Origin: Patescibacteria group bacterium
Lineage (GTDB): Bacteria; Patescibacteriota; Microgenomatia; Daviesbacterales; UBA10151
Direction of reading: 5' to 3'
DNA: 18,893 bases
NCBI GenBank assembly: GCA_018816815.1
Contig: JAHIVD010000038.1
Span: 1-18,893, forward strand
Shown: positions 6,945 through 14,700 of the stretch, in pieces
Layout: each line of letters begins with the position of its first letter
How positions within the stretch are numbered: position 1 is the first letter of the stretch
Position numbers and translations under genes: made by a program
The notes under the pieces: model-generated
What the model was told of the DNA's origin: nothing
What the model saw: only the letters and a program-made list of their open reading frames with translations
Databases searched by the model: none

Positions 6945-7893
6945 ACCATTTACGCACCGTTTTTTCTATTCTGACGAGATAATTCTTATCAGTTATATCA
7001 AACCATAAAGTATTTTTTTCTTTCTTAAACCAAGTTATTTGCCGCCTTGCAAACCCGTGAATCTTCCCCTGCAACCGTTTAATTAATTCCTCTCTATTAG
7101 TATTTTTTCTTTCCAAATAATCTGCCAATACTCCGTATTCAAGCCCTAATTGTTTCATTCTTTCAAGGCTTAAACCATCCTTGTATAACTGTTCTACCTC
7201 TTCAATTAATCCTTGATCTAACCTGTCAACCACACGGTCATCAATTCTTTTATATAAAACTGCCCTTGGAGCAGTTAAACCAATTTTTAAGATATTGCAA
7301 TTCTTAAGTTTTGAATTTATTTGCCTAATTTTTTGCGGTTGCTGCAACACCACTTCTATTGCTCTAACCAACCTCCTTGGATTTTGCCTGTCAGAATTGT
7401 TCATTTTTCCCCATTTTTGAGAAGAAATTTCTTCAATTTTTTTTTGCATTTCCTTCAAGGATAAACTTTCTAAGTGTTTACGCAGCTTAAGATTCGCTGG
7501 AACCGATAGATTGGACAGTCCTTCAAGCAAAGCTTTCAGATAAAAACCAGTACCGCCTACTATAATAGGAAGCTTTCCTCTGTTTAGGGTGTCTTCTACC
7601 GCCCTATTTGCATCCTTAACATAATCATAAACTGTATATTGCCTGTTTGGATCTGCCACATCATGCATCCACACTTTAATCCCATCCATTTCCCAAAAAC
7701 CCCTACCTTTTGCTACCTCCACCTTCTCGCCCGGCATCTTTCCGGTACCGATATCTAGTTTTTTATAAACTTGCCTTGAATCACAGCTGACTAATTCCCC
7801 ATTTAACTTCTTAGCAAGCTGAAGCGCCAAATCAGTCTTACCTAACGATGTCGGACCCAAAATAACTAATAATTTCTGTAAATCTAAATCCAT
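6934..7893 (-). CDS. miaA: tRNA dimethylallyltransferase MiaA
   Basis: MiaA transfers a dimethylallyl group from dimethylallyl diphosphate to N6 of A37 in tRNAs reading codons that start with U, which steadies codon pairing. Length is 319 residues, normal for the family. The P-loop is GPTSLGKT (13-20), where most have GPTxSGKS or GPTAVGKT. Other hallmarks are DSRQVYKKLDIGTGK (38-52), MHDVADPNRQYTVYDY (76-91), and GGTGFYLKALLEG (113-125). The C-terminal part has the RITWF-type motif (RRQITWFKKEK) before the end. It overlaps the downstream permease gene by 11 nt. No clear ribosome site is seen before the ATG. Identification is secure. Confidence 0.96.
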   Translation of the reverse strand: MDLDLQKLLVILGPTSLGKTDLALQLAKKLNGELVSCDSRQVYKKLDIGTGKMPGEKVEVAKGRGFWEMDGIKVWMHDVADPNRQYTVYDYVKDANRAVEDTLNRGKLPIIVGGTGFYLKALLEGLSNLSVPANLKLRKHLESLSLKEMQKKIEEISSQKWGKMNNSDRQNPRRLVRAIEVVLQQPQKIRQINSKLKNCNILKIGLTAPRAVLYKRIDDRVVDRLDQGLIEEVEQLYKDGLSLERMKQLGLEYGVLADYLERKNTNREELIKRLQGKIHGFARRQITWFKKEKNTLWFDITDKNYLVRIEKTVRKWYDT

Positions 7894-7936
7894 AAAATAA
7901 ATTCTTAAAATAAATATTGTTATAATCAGTTAGCGA

Positions 7937-8161
7937 ATGAAAACCATTATACAACTTCTATCCGTAATATCCCCTTCAATAGTAATTATTTATTAAAAAA
8001 ACTTAAATTCTCATTTAACCTTTTTGAATAAATATCAAATTAATTATGTCGTAATCGGTTCAAACGAAAAAAAGGTCTATCAATCCAATATGAATTTTTT
8101 CAATACCAATTTTCAGTTAGTTAAGCAAACAGAAAATTATAAAATCTACAGAACTAATTAA
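7937..8161 (+). pseudogene. Decayed C-terminal tail of a membrane glycosyltransferase-like gene
   Basis: The 299-bp gap 7894-8192 holds no intact gene, but one frame from ATG 7937 to TAA 8159-8161 is open except for a single TAA at 7994-7996. The second part reads INYVVIGSNEKKVY and ends with ENYKIYRTN. This is like the C-terminal tail of PMT/YYY-type membrane glycosyltransferases (YVVVGxxEKxxY ... xxxVxIYRV). The next genes on the right are of that class, so I read this as the relic of a deleted glycosyltransferase. A TATAAT box (7921-7926) lies 10 nt before the ATG. A chance match is possible because only about 50 residues are informative. Confidence 0.45.
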
Positions 8162-8192
8162 TTCTATATGATAAAAAGAACTCTCCTAAAAT

Positions 8193-9362
8193 TTACATTG
8201 TCCAAATATTAAAAAAGCTAATCATTATAACTCCCCATAAATTTATCAACACGCTAAGGACAATTAAGAGCTTAGCCCACCATTTAAAATGGTTTTGCAA
8301 GCCACTAGTTGTCAATATTATTAGGTAAGGCATAAAATCTAGGGCAAAACGGTAACCGAATTGGGTTGAACCATTGTTGCCATGCGCCAAACCCGGCAAA
8401 GAGATCACGATTAATGCCACCAAAGAGGCTATTGATAATTTCGTCCTGAAGTTTGCACGGATTACTAATAAAAATGCCGGCGTGACAAACCATAAAGCCA
8501 TAATATAAATGGAGGGAACAATATACGGCAGCTGATTAGAAAAAACAGGTAAGGATGTAAAAAGTTCATTAATATGGATCGGTATATAGCGGACATCAAA
8601 TAGTCCGTACCTATACCAGGGTTCGTTGAAAATCGGTAATAAAGAATATCCAACATCAAAAATTGTTCCGAAACGGAAATAATTATAAACACCGTTAAAT
8701 AAAACTGCAGGAGCAAGTCCGACGAAAAATAAAAACAAATTCCGAAAGTTCAAAACAAATGTCTTATCTTTATATCGAAAGAACTTTTGGTGCAAATAGA
8801 AAAACACAAAAGCTGCAGCCAAAATAGTCGGCAATCGGGCAAGATATGCTGCTCCAATAAAAAAACCGATCAAAAAAAATCTCTGTTTTGTCGCAAGCTC
8901 TAAAAGACTTAACCACAAAAAAAATAGAGCAACTATATGGGCAACATACCAGGAAGACCCTACCTCAGCATGATACCACTGTATTGTGCCAAAAGCATAT
9001 AGAATACTTACCCATAAAGAGAGTTTATTATTTCTAAAAAATTTGGAAATAACAATATAGGACAACGAAACATTAACCGCTCCCAGCGCTATTGACAATA
9101 TCGGCTGATAAAAACTAGTTCCGAATATGGCAATAAAAGGCATCAGTAAAATTGCAGGCATTGGCGGATACACAACAAAATAATGACCATTCCAACTAGC
9201 TAGTTCTGTTAGTATATTTGGAACGTAAAGGTGTCCATGCAAAAAGGCATCTGCAAGATAGACAAAATGATTCCACTGGGCACCTTCTCCTCTGCTCGAA
9301 AAAAGATAAACAAATAAGGTTGTAAGAAATAAAATAAGGCTGTTTCTAAAATGATTACGCAT
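8193..9362 (-). CDS. GT-C type integral membrane glycosyltransferase-like protein
   Basis: This 389-residue protein has about nine to ten membrane helices spread along its length. The first loop after TM1 (about residues 22-60) holds the conserved acidic/polar region (GEGAQWNHFVYLADAFLHGHLYVPN), followed by VVYPPMPAILLMP. The C-terminus has QFGYRFALDFMPYLIILTT, a pattern common to bacterial PMT-like sugar transferases. GT-C enzymes use a polyprenyl-phosphate sugar and act on the outer face of the membrane, on lipids or proteins. The exact donor and acceptor cannot be told. It is divergent from the two plus-strand glycosyltransferases across a 50-bp gap with an overlapping promoter, so the three are probably expressed together. 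It ends convergently to the decayed tail at 7937-8161. Confidence 0.8.
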   Translation of the reverse strand: MRNHFRNSLILFLTTLFVYLFSSRGEGAQWNHFVYLADAFLHGHLYVPNILTELASWNGHYFVVYPPMPAILLMPFIAIFGTSFYQPILSIALGAVNVSLSYIVISKFFRNNKLSLWVSILYAFGTIQWYHAEVGSSWYVAHIVALFFLWLSLLELATKQRFFLIGFFIGAAYLARLPTILAAAFVFFYLHQKFFRYKDKTFVLNFRNLFLFFVGLAPAVLFNGVYNYFRFGTIFDVGYSLLPIFNEPWYRYGLFDVRYIPIHINELFTSLPVFSNQLPYIVPSIYIMALWFVTPAFLLVIRANFRTKLSIASLVALIVISLPGLAHGNNGSTQFGYRFALDFMPYLIILTTSGLQNHFKWWAKLLIVLSVLINLWGVIMISFFNIWTM

Positions 9363-9401
9363 TTATAATATAATCGCGAGGCTTCTTAAAACTTGTTGCG
9401 A

Positions 9402-9411
9402 TATAATTATA
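9402..9411. promoter_or_regulatory. Palindromic TATAATTATA: shared -10 of divergent glycosyltransferase genes
   Basis: The 10-bp palindrome offers a perfect TATAAT on both strands in a 50-bp divergent gap. On the plus strand the box (9402-9407) ends 5 nt before ATG 9413 and 8 nt before ATG 9416, so the mRNA would be leaderless. No good -35 is seen. On the minus strand a second AT-rich -10-like stretch lies close to ATG 9362. Confidence 0.55.
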
Positions 9412-9412
9412 C

Positions 9413-10633
9413 ATGATGTTAAAAGGTAAAAATTCTTCTAAAATTATTCTCTTAGTAATCATTACGCTCGCGATCAGAATCGTATTCAGTAACTTGCCCT
9501 CGTTTGAATATGATGAAAACGCCTATAGAATATGGAGCGCTAGACTAGTAGAAAAGGGGCCGTCACAGTTTTATTCTACGCAATTTTTTACAAATAATCC
9601 TTTAGGTGGATTATACGCATTTTGGTTTATGGGTCTTTTTAAAAACACTTTTTTGCCTAACCTTTCTTTTTTCTCAGGAAATTTTGATTTGCTGCTTAAA
9701 CTACCAGCCAATATCGCTGATATAATTTCAGCTATCCTAATTTTTGTTTTAATTAGAAAACGCATGGGCCCAAAATGGGCCACAGCAGGGTTTTTAATGT
9801 ACGCGTTAAACCCTGCATTAGTTTTCAATTCATCTGTCTGGGGTCAGTACGACGGATTGTCCACGCTTTTTCTACTAATCTCAATCTTCATGATCTTCAT
9901 AAAAAAGATTCCAGAACTGGCAACGTTATCCCTTGCAACGGCTTTAGTAATAAAGCCTCAAGCCATATTCTTCGTTCCCGCATTTATAATCCTGATTTTA
10001 TTAACAGTAAAACCGTTAAGATGGTTCTCCTCTTTGTTGACATTTTTTATAACAACTCTAGTTTTATACTTACCCTTTTTTCCCACAAACCCCATTTATG
10101 GATTATTCTACGTTAATCGAAATTCAGTTAATCTTTTTAACTGTACAAGCTGTTTTGCGTTTAATTTTTGGGGCATTTTTGGAAATTGGCAAAATGATTT
10201 ACAAAATTTTACCAACATACCCTTTGCATATTGGGGAGCGATATTGCTTTTTACCACTCTTTTACTAATCCTATTAGTAAAACCTCTTGCGCTAAAGTTT
10301 AAACCACCATATTTTTACCTAACCACTGCAATATCTATTATGGCTTTCTTCATGCTTCTTACCAGGATGCACGAGCGCTATCTTTTTTCATTCTTCCCTT
10401 TTTTACTGTTAGCAGCAATCATGTTGAAATCAAAAATATTAACATTTTTTTATATCCTTATCTCAACTTTACACTTGTTAAACTTATATCTGCCTTATGC
10501 TTACTATAATAACCATGCTAAAGTGACAAATTTACCAATAAATTATTTAGTCAATAATTTTCAGGTTTTCTCGTTTATTTCTTTTCTAAGTTTTATAATA
10601 CTCATTCTTTATTATTTTTTTTATGTTAAATAA
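9413..10633 (+). CDS. GT-C type membrane glycosyltransferase (DUF2029/GT87 or ALG6-like)
   Basis: This 406-residue protein has about ten membrane helices. The first external loop carries FEYDENAYRIW (31-41) with the Asp-Glu pair typical of GT-C catalytic loops. Further family marks are SSVWGQYDGLSTLF, ALVIKPQAIFFVPAF and LLTRMHERYLFSFFPFLLL. The RMHERYLF motif is typical of bacterial lipid-linked sugar transferases related to ALG6/ALG8 and GT87. It probably moves a mannose-like sugar from a polyprenyl phosphate carrier onto an outer-face acceptor; this is inference. No ribosome site precedes the start, and the -10 box lies only 5-8 nt upstream, so a leaderless mRNA starting at one of the two adjacent ATGs is likely. 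It overlaps the PMT gene by 11 nt, and the ATG of the next gene lies inside its last codons, which indicates coupled translation. Confidence 0.85.
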   Translation: MMLKGKNSSKIILLVIITLAIRIVFSNLPSFEYDENAYRIWSARLVEKGPSQFYSTQFFTNNPLGGLYAFWFMGLFKNTFLPNLSFFSGNFDLLLKLPANIADIISAILIFVLIRKRMGPKWATAGFLMYALNPALVFNSSVWGQYDGLSTLFLLISIFMIFIKKIPELATLSLATALVIKPQAIFFVPAFIILILLTVKPLRWFSSLLTFFITTLVLYLPFFPTNPIYGLFYVNRNSVNLFNCTSCFAFNFWGIFGNWQNDLQNFTNIPFAYWGAILLFTTLLLILLVKPLALKFKPPYFYLTTAISIMAFFMLLTRMHERYLFSFFPFLLLAAIMLKSKILTFFYILISTLHLLNLYLPYAYYNNHAKVTNLPINYLVNNFQVFSFISFLSFIILILYYFFYVK

Positions 10634-11846
10634 AATTCAGTTTCTTAAAAATCCTAAATATATACTGATATTAATACTGCTCTTGACTGCTTTTTTACGT
10701 CTATACAGACTAGATTACCCAGATAAATATATATTTGATGAGGTCTACCATGCATTTACAGCTAAAGAATATTTAAAAGGATCTGTCTCTGCTTGGGAAT
10801 GGTGGACCACCCCACCGCCGGATGTGGCATATGAGTGGACTCATCCTCCTTTGGCGAAAGAAATTATGACAACTTCCATGTTCTGGCTCCAATCACAAAA
10901 TGCATGGGCATGGAGATTACCAGGAGCATTATTTGGAATTTTATCTGTTTATCTTGTTTATTTATTGGGACTAAAAATATTAAAGAATCAAAATGCTGCA
11001 TTAATTGCCGCATTTGTGTTTTCTTTAGATGGACTAAATTTTGTTCAATCACGAACAGGAATGAATGATATTTATTATCTGACATTTACTCTGGCATGCA
11101 TACTCGCTCTTTTAAATAGAAAATACTTTTTTTCAGCAATATTGTTTGGCTTGGCTCTTGCCAGTAAATGGGCAGCTGTCTATGTATTTATTCTCATACT
11201 TTTTGTTTTAGCAAAAGACCGAAAAAAGAATAAATTATATTTATTTATTTTTATTCCACTAATAATTTACCTACTTTCATATTTTCCTTTTTTCTTCATA
11301 GGACATACTTTCAGTCAATTTAAAGAGTTGCAGCAACAAATGTGGTGGTACCATACCAATCTTAAAGCTTCTCATCCATACTCTTCTCCCTGGTGGTCAT
11401 GGCCTCTAAATTTGTATCCTGTCTGGTATTTTGTAGATTATCAAAAAAATAATATGGCTAATATTTTCGCCTCCGGCAATCCTATGGTTTTTTGGACGGG
11501 GAGCGTTGCCATTTTATTAACCGCTTGGGAGGTAGTCAGAAAGAAATCAATGAATTTGATTTTCATTCTTTTGGGATTTTTCATCTTTTGGCTACCTTGG
11601 GCTCTTTCTCCAAGAATCATGTTTCTATATCATTTCAGCCCATCAGTTCCTTTTTTAAGCCTTGCGATGGGACATCAATTAAGCAAAGCTTTAAATGATA
11701 AAAAGAAAAGGAAGTATGCGTTTGGATTATTACTGCTACTGCTGCTGAGTTTTATTATAATTTATCCTTTTTTAGTAGGTATCCCTATTCCGAAAAATCT
11801 CATAAAAATATTCTTTCTAACTAATCTTTCGAAAAACCCCTTTTAA
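10623..11846 (+). CDS. Protein O-mannosyltransferase (PMT, GT39) homologue
   Basis: This 407-residue polytopic enzyme of the PMT family attaches mannose from polyprenyl-phosphate-mannose to Ser/Thr of exported proteins. Conserved elements in order are FDEVYHAFTAKEYL (38-51), with the catalytic Asp-Glu pair D39-E40, AYEWTHPPLAKEI (69-81), and DGLNFVQSRTGMNDIYYL (136-153). The C-terminal part has WWYHTNLKASHPYSSPWWSWPL, the mark of the C-terminal four-helix PMT module. In bacteria such enzymes need substrates delivered by Sec, which fits with SecD in the same window, although there is no direct link. It overlaps the upstream glycosyltransferase by 11 nt. Its TAA shares three bases with the stop of the convergent gene, which leaves no room for a terminator between them. 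Confidence 0.93.
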   Translation: MLNKIQFLKNPKYILILILLLTAFLRLYRLDYPDKYIFDEVYHAFTAKEYLKGSVSAWEWWTTPPPDVAYEWTHPPLAKEIMTTSMFWLQSQNAWAWRLPGALFGILSVYLVYLLGLKILKNQNAALIAAFVFSLDGLNFVQSRTGMNDIYYLTFTLACILALLNRKYFFSAILFGLALASKWAAVYVFILILFVLAKDRKKNKLYLFIFIPLIIYLLSYFPFFFIGHTFSQFKELQQQMWWYHTNLKASHPYSSPWWSWPLNLYPVWYFVDYQKNNMANIFASGNPMVFWTGSVAILLTAWEVVRKKSMNLIFILLGFFIFWLPWALSPRIMFLYHFSPSVPFLSLAMGHQLSKALNDKKKRKYAFGLLLLLLLSFIIIYPFLVGIPIPKNLIKIFFLTNLSKNPF

Positions 11847-12799
11847 TCAAGCTGAATTATCCAATCCTTAAATTGATTGGCAAAATTATATTCGGATTTT
11901 TCAGCTAAGGATTCGTCCAAAAATCCACCAATGGCGCGTGCTGCTAAAACAGTTTTTAATTTGTTTTTCTCGTAACCTTTAGTTAATAACCGGAAATAAA
12001 TATTCTGAGCAATTGATGGATTTTTTAATACAGAAAAAACTCTTTGTATCAAATAACAAATATCATAGCCTTCAACACTATCCGATCGTGAATGCTCACC
12101 ATCTATTAATCCCAATCTCGAGTTTTGCAATCTAATCATGTGCCAAGGAGTAAAATCCCCGTGTCTTGGCCGGCTGATTAGCTCGTCTACGCCCTTTTCA
12201 ACAATTTTTAAAAGAATATCTGTCTTAAATTTTTTGCGGACACCTGTTGGTATATCATTAAACCACTTGTTTGCTTTATCTGTGAATTTTTGTTTAAAAT
12301 CTGCTGCTTTATCTTCATATTGACAGGTAGAGAATTTAATCTTCGGCATTTTTTGTATTAACTCAGAAAGCAAAATAATATCTTCTATATAAATAGGTAA
12401 TTGAGTAGCATCTTCGTTGATATCACAGAGTATTTCTCCGTCAAAATAATCTGTTATCAGATAGAAAAATTTTTGTTGATATAAACCGCTTTTAAAGTTT
12501 TTAGGAACCTGATATGGCAATTCCTTGGGAAAATATTTATTAAAATAATCGTTCCAGGAGTATTCGTTTTTTGTAACAACACTAATTCCCTCACTGGTTG
12601 ACAATTTTAGGAAATAATCAACATCGTTCTTCGTTAAAATCCCCAATACATGTCTGCTGGCATTCCACAATTTTTTAACATTATAACTGTCTTGAAAAAA
12701 AGATTTTATCCTACTAAGATCGAGTTTTTCACCTGAGCGGTAATTAAGAATTTTATTTCCTTGACGAACTTGAAACGATTTTAGTTTTTTAATTACCAC
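11843..12799 (-). CDS. Aminoglycoside-phosphotransferase-fold kinase-like protein
   Basis: This 318-residue protein has the APH/choline-kinase fold by motif. A strand with a likely ATP-binding Lys, DYFLKLSTSE (K65), is followed by an Asn-Glu (E79). The hinge is near YLITDYFDGEIL. The catalytic loop is HGDFTPWH (213-220), with the presumed base D215, and the metal-binding region is LIDGEHS (231-237) with D233. The usual loop Asn is replaced by His220 (HGDFxxxN is normal), so activity on a typical small substrate is uncertain. The start is a GTG at 12799, 2 nt after the HU stop, so it is probably translated with HU. The substrate is unknown; sugar-alcohol or lipid-head-group phosphorylation would fit with the neighbouring surface-glycan genes, but this is a guess. 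Confidence 0.75.
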   Translation of the reverse strand: MVIKKLKSFQVRQGNKILNYRSGEKLDLSRIKSFFQDSYNVKKLWNASRHVLGILTKNDVDYFLKLSTSEGISVVTKNEYSWNDYFNKYFPKELPYQVPKNFKSGLYQQKFFYLITDYFDGEILCDINEDATQLPIYIEDIILLSELIQKMPKIKFSTCQYEDKAADFKQKFTDKANKWFNDIPTGVRKKFKTDILLKIVEKGVDELISRPRHGDFTPWHMIRLQNSRLGLIDGEHSRSDSVEGYDICYLIQRVFSVLKNPSIAQNIYFRLLTKGYEKNKLKTVLAARAIGGFLDESLAEKSEYNFANQFKDWIIQLD

Positions 12800-12801
12800 A
12801 A

Positions 12802-13074
12802 TTACTTGATTAGTCGTTTGAGGGTTTTACCTGCAGTGAAACCCGGGGTCTTTTTTTTAGGGATCTGGATAGTTTCACCTGTTTGTGGATTTCTGCCTCT
12901 CCTGGCAGCCCGAGATCTTATTAGAAATGTCCCGAAGCCTGTTATGACTACTTTTTCGCCCCGAACCAATCCGTCTCTGATTAAATTAAAAGTACTATTA
13001 ACAGCATCTGCAGAAGCTCTTTTTGTAAGATTTGCCTTTTTCGCAACTTTCTCTATCAACTCATTCTTTGTCAT
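12802..13074 (-). CDS. HU family DNA-binding protein
   Basis: This 90-residue histone-like protein bends and compacts DNA as a dimer. The N-terminal helices (about residues 1-38), GFGTF (46-50) and the DNA-gripping arm RAARRGRNPQTGETIQIPKK (about 55-74), with its intercalating Pro after Asn, all match the family, as does the length. It has its own promoter (13084-13112), whose -10 box lies 9 nt before the ATG, so the message should be leaderless or nearly so. An APH-like gene follows 2 nt after its stop, an unusual partner for HU. Confidence 0.96.
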   Translation of the reverse strand: MTKNELIEKVAKKANLTKRASADAVNSTFNLIRDGLVRGEKVVITGFGTFLIRSRAARRGRNPQTGETIQIPKKKTPGFTAGKTLKRLIK

Positions 13075-13083
13075 ACGTCAAAT

Positions 13084-13112
13084 AAATTACCAGATGTTTT
13101 TACTTTTATCAA
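13084..13112 (-). promoter_or_regulatory. Promoter of the HU gene
   Basis: Minus strand TTGATA (13112-13107), a 17-bp spacer, and TAATTT (13089-13084). Only 9 nt separate the -10 box from the ATG at 13074. A second TTGACA lies further upstream (13127-13122) but has no good partner -10. Confidence 0.65.
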
Positions 13113-13133
13113 GCCCCAAAATGTCAAAACGTT

Positions 13134-13148
13134 AGAATAAGTTATTCT
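13134..13148. promoter_or_regulatory. Perfect 15-bp inverted repeat upstream of the HU promoter
   Basis: AGAATAA-G-TTATTCT is a 7+1+7 palindrome. The one-base centre cannot form an RNA loop well, so it looks more like a site for a dimeric DNA-binding protein than a hairpin. It lies 22 bp upstream of the HU -35 box. The rest of 13149-13254 is AT-rich with a weak ATTAAG/CTTAAT stem after rny and no clear terminator. Confidence 0.4.
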
Positions 13149-13254
13149 GTCTGATTATTTAGCACAAAAAAACTCAAAAAAAATTATTGCTTTTAAAAAA
13201 ATATTGGTAGGTTAGAAATTAAATTAAGGGCTTAATAGTTTTTCGGAAATGGAC

Positions 13255-14577
13255 TTAGGGGGTTGTCATTATACTTTCAGAGTAACGCGTTTCTCTAATA
13301 GCAGTTATTTTTACCGCTCCAGGAACCATCACCTCTTTAGAAATCCGCTCAGCTATATCGTGAACTAATTTTGGTAATTCATCATCAGGAATTCTTTCCG
13401 GAGCAACAATTACCCGAACCTCACGTCCGGCTTGTACAGCAAATGCTTTCTCCACACTTTCAAACGACATTGCAATTTTCTCTATATCATCCATTCTTTT
13501 AATATAATCTCCAACATTTTCATGTCTGGCGCCGGACCTGCTGCTTGATATTGCATCGGCAATATAAATCAGGATAGATTCAACGCTGGAAAATGCCTTA
13601 TCTTCATGATGTTCAGCTATGCAATTGATAACTTTTTCCGGTAATCCGAATTTTTTTGCCAGTTGCACACCTTTGTCAACATGGGTTCCACCGTCTGTCT
13701 CAACCGTTACTTTACCTATATCATGCAATAAGCATCCGAGTCGAACCACATTCACGTCTGCCCCAATCATTTTTGCCAACGCAATCCCTATTTGTGTTTC
13801 CTCTTGGGTGTGCTGAATCAAATTTTGTCCGTAGGAATACCGGAACTTGAATCTTCCAATCATATCCATCAACTCAACCTGCAGATTATAAACTCCAATA
13901 TCATGGCAAAGTTTCTCTCCTGCCTGACGCATCAACTTATTAACATCTTTTTTAGTTTTCTCAACAATTTCCTCAATTCTCTGCGGTTGAATTCTCCCAT
14001 CTTTCATTAAGCGTTCAAGAGAAACCCTGGCAATTTCTCTTCTGACAGGATCAAAGGATGACAGAATCAATGCATCTGATATCTCGTCATCCATTATCAC
14101 GTCAACACCTGTGGCTTGCTCAAAAGTCCTAACATTCCTACCTTCTTTACCAATAATTCTTCCTTTCATTTCTTCATCAGGAAGTTTCATTTTAGAAGTC
14201 GTAAATTCAGATATGTAATCTGTTACTCCATGTAGCATAGCGTTAGCTAAAACCTCTTTAGCTTTTTCGTCTGCTGTAAGTTTAATTTCTTCTTCAGCCT
14301 CTTTTATTTTTTTTGAGATTTCACCAGCTAGTTCTTTGTCTACATTTTCCAGTAGAATTTTTTTAGCTTCATCTTTTGATATAGAAGAAACTTTTTCCAG
14401 TTTGGAAACCAGCTCTTTTCTGACTTTTTCCAACTGCTCAAGTTTTTCATCAACCAGCCTTTGCTTTTCAGCAATTTGCCGTTCTCTTTCCTCTAAGATG
14501 CCCTCACGTTTGGCTAATTCTACTCCTTGTTTAACATAATCATCACCTGAACTAATCGGTTTAAATTTTCTTTGCAT
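13255..14577 (-). CDS. rny: Ribonuclease Y, without the N-terminal membrane anchor
   Basis: RNase Y is the endonuclease that starts mRNA decay in many bacteria lacking RNase E. This one has 440 residues against about 510-520 usually. The order is a charged coiled coil (about 15-110), a KH RNA-binding domain with the GxxG loop in GRIIGKEGRNVRTFEQATGV (139-158), and an HD metal-dependent phosphohydrolase domain (about 250-345) with the catalytic pair H285-D286 in CLLHDIGK and nearby His residues (H256, H299, H323-H324). The C-terminal region follows the family (REVRVIVAPERI, VPGAVKITAIRE). The expected first membrane helix is missing, and an in-frame TAG 18 nt upstream of the ATG closes the frame, so it is not a mis-chosen start. 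The enzyme would be cytoplasmic unless tethered by a partner. recX lies upstream, about 120 bp away. Confidence 0.95.
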   Translation of the reverse strand: MQRKFKPISSGDDYVKQGVELAKREGILEERERQIAEKQRLVDEKLEQLEKVRKELVSKLEKVSSISKDEAKKILLENVDKELAGEISKKIKEAEEEIKLTADEKAKEVLANAMLHGVTDYISEFTTSKMKLPDEEMKGRIIGKEGRNVRTFEQATGVDVIMDDEISDALILSSFDPVRREIARVSLERLMKDGRIQPQRIEEIVEKTKKDVNKLMRQAGEKLCHDIGVYNLQVELMDMIGRFKFRYSYGQNLIQHTQEETQIGIALAKMIGADVNVVRLGCLLHDIGKVTVETDGGTHVDKGVQLAKKFGLPEKVINCIAEHHEDKAFSSVESILIYIADAISSSRSGARHENVGDYIKRMDDIEKIAMSFESVEKAFAVQAGREVRVIVAPERIPDDELPKLVHDIAERISKEVMVPGAVKITAIRETRYSESIMTTP

Positions 14578-14598
14578 ATTTAATTTGAGTACAGAGAA

Positions 14599-14619
14599 CT
14601 ACCGATTAAACTCGGTTAG
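14599..14619 (-). other. Small hairpin in the recX-rny gap
   Basis: CTACCGA / TCGGTTAG form a 7-bp stem with one bulge and a 6-nt loop, about 20 nt upstream of the rny ATG. There is no U-run, so it is more likely a 5'-leader structure of rny than a recX terminator. Confidence 0.4.
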
Positions 14620-14700
14620 GAGTATTTATTAATGGATGTAAATTTTTATCCATAAAATCCATAACTCTTTTGCGCTCCCTTGCACTCAACTTATTTCATT

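Noticed and set aside
14606..14662. Possible 18-residue leader peptide upstream of rny on the minus strand
   Set aside because: There is no well-spaced ribosome site, no regulatory residue pattern and no attenuator with a U-run; short frames are common in AT-rich DNA.
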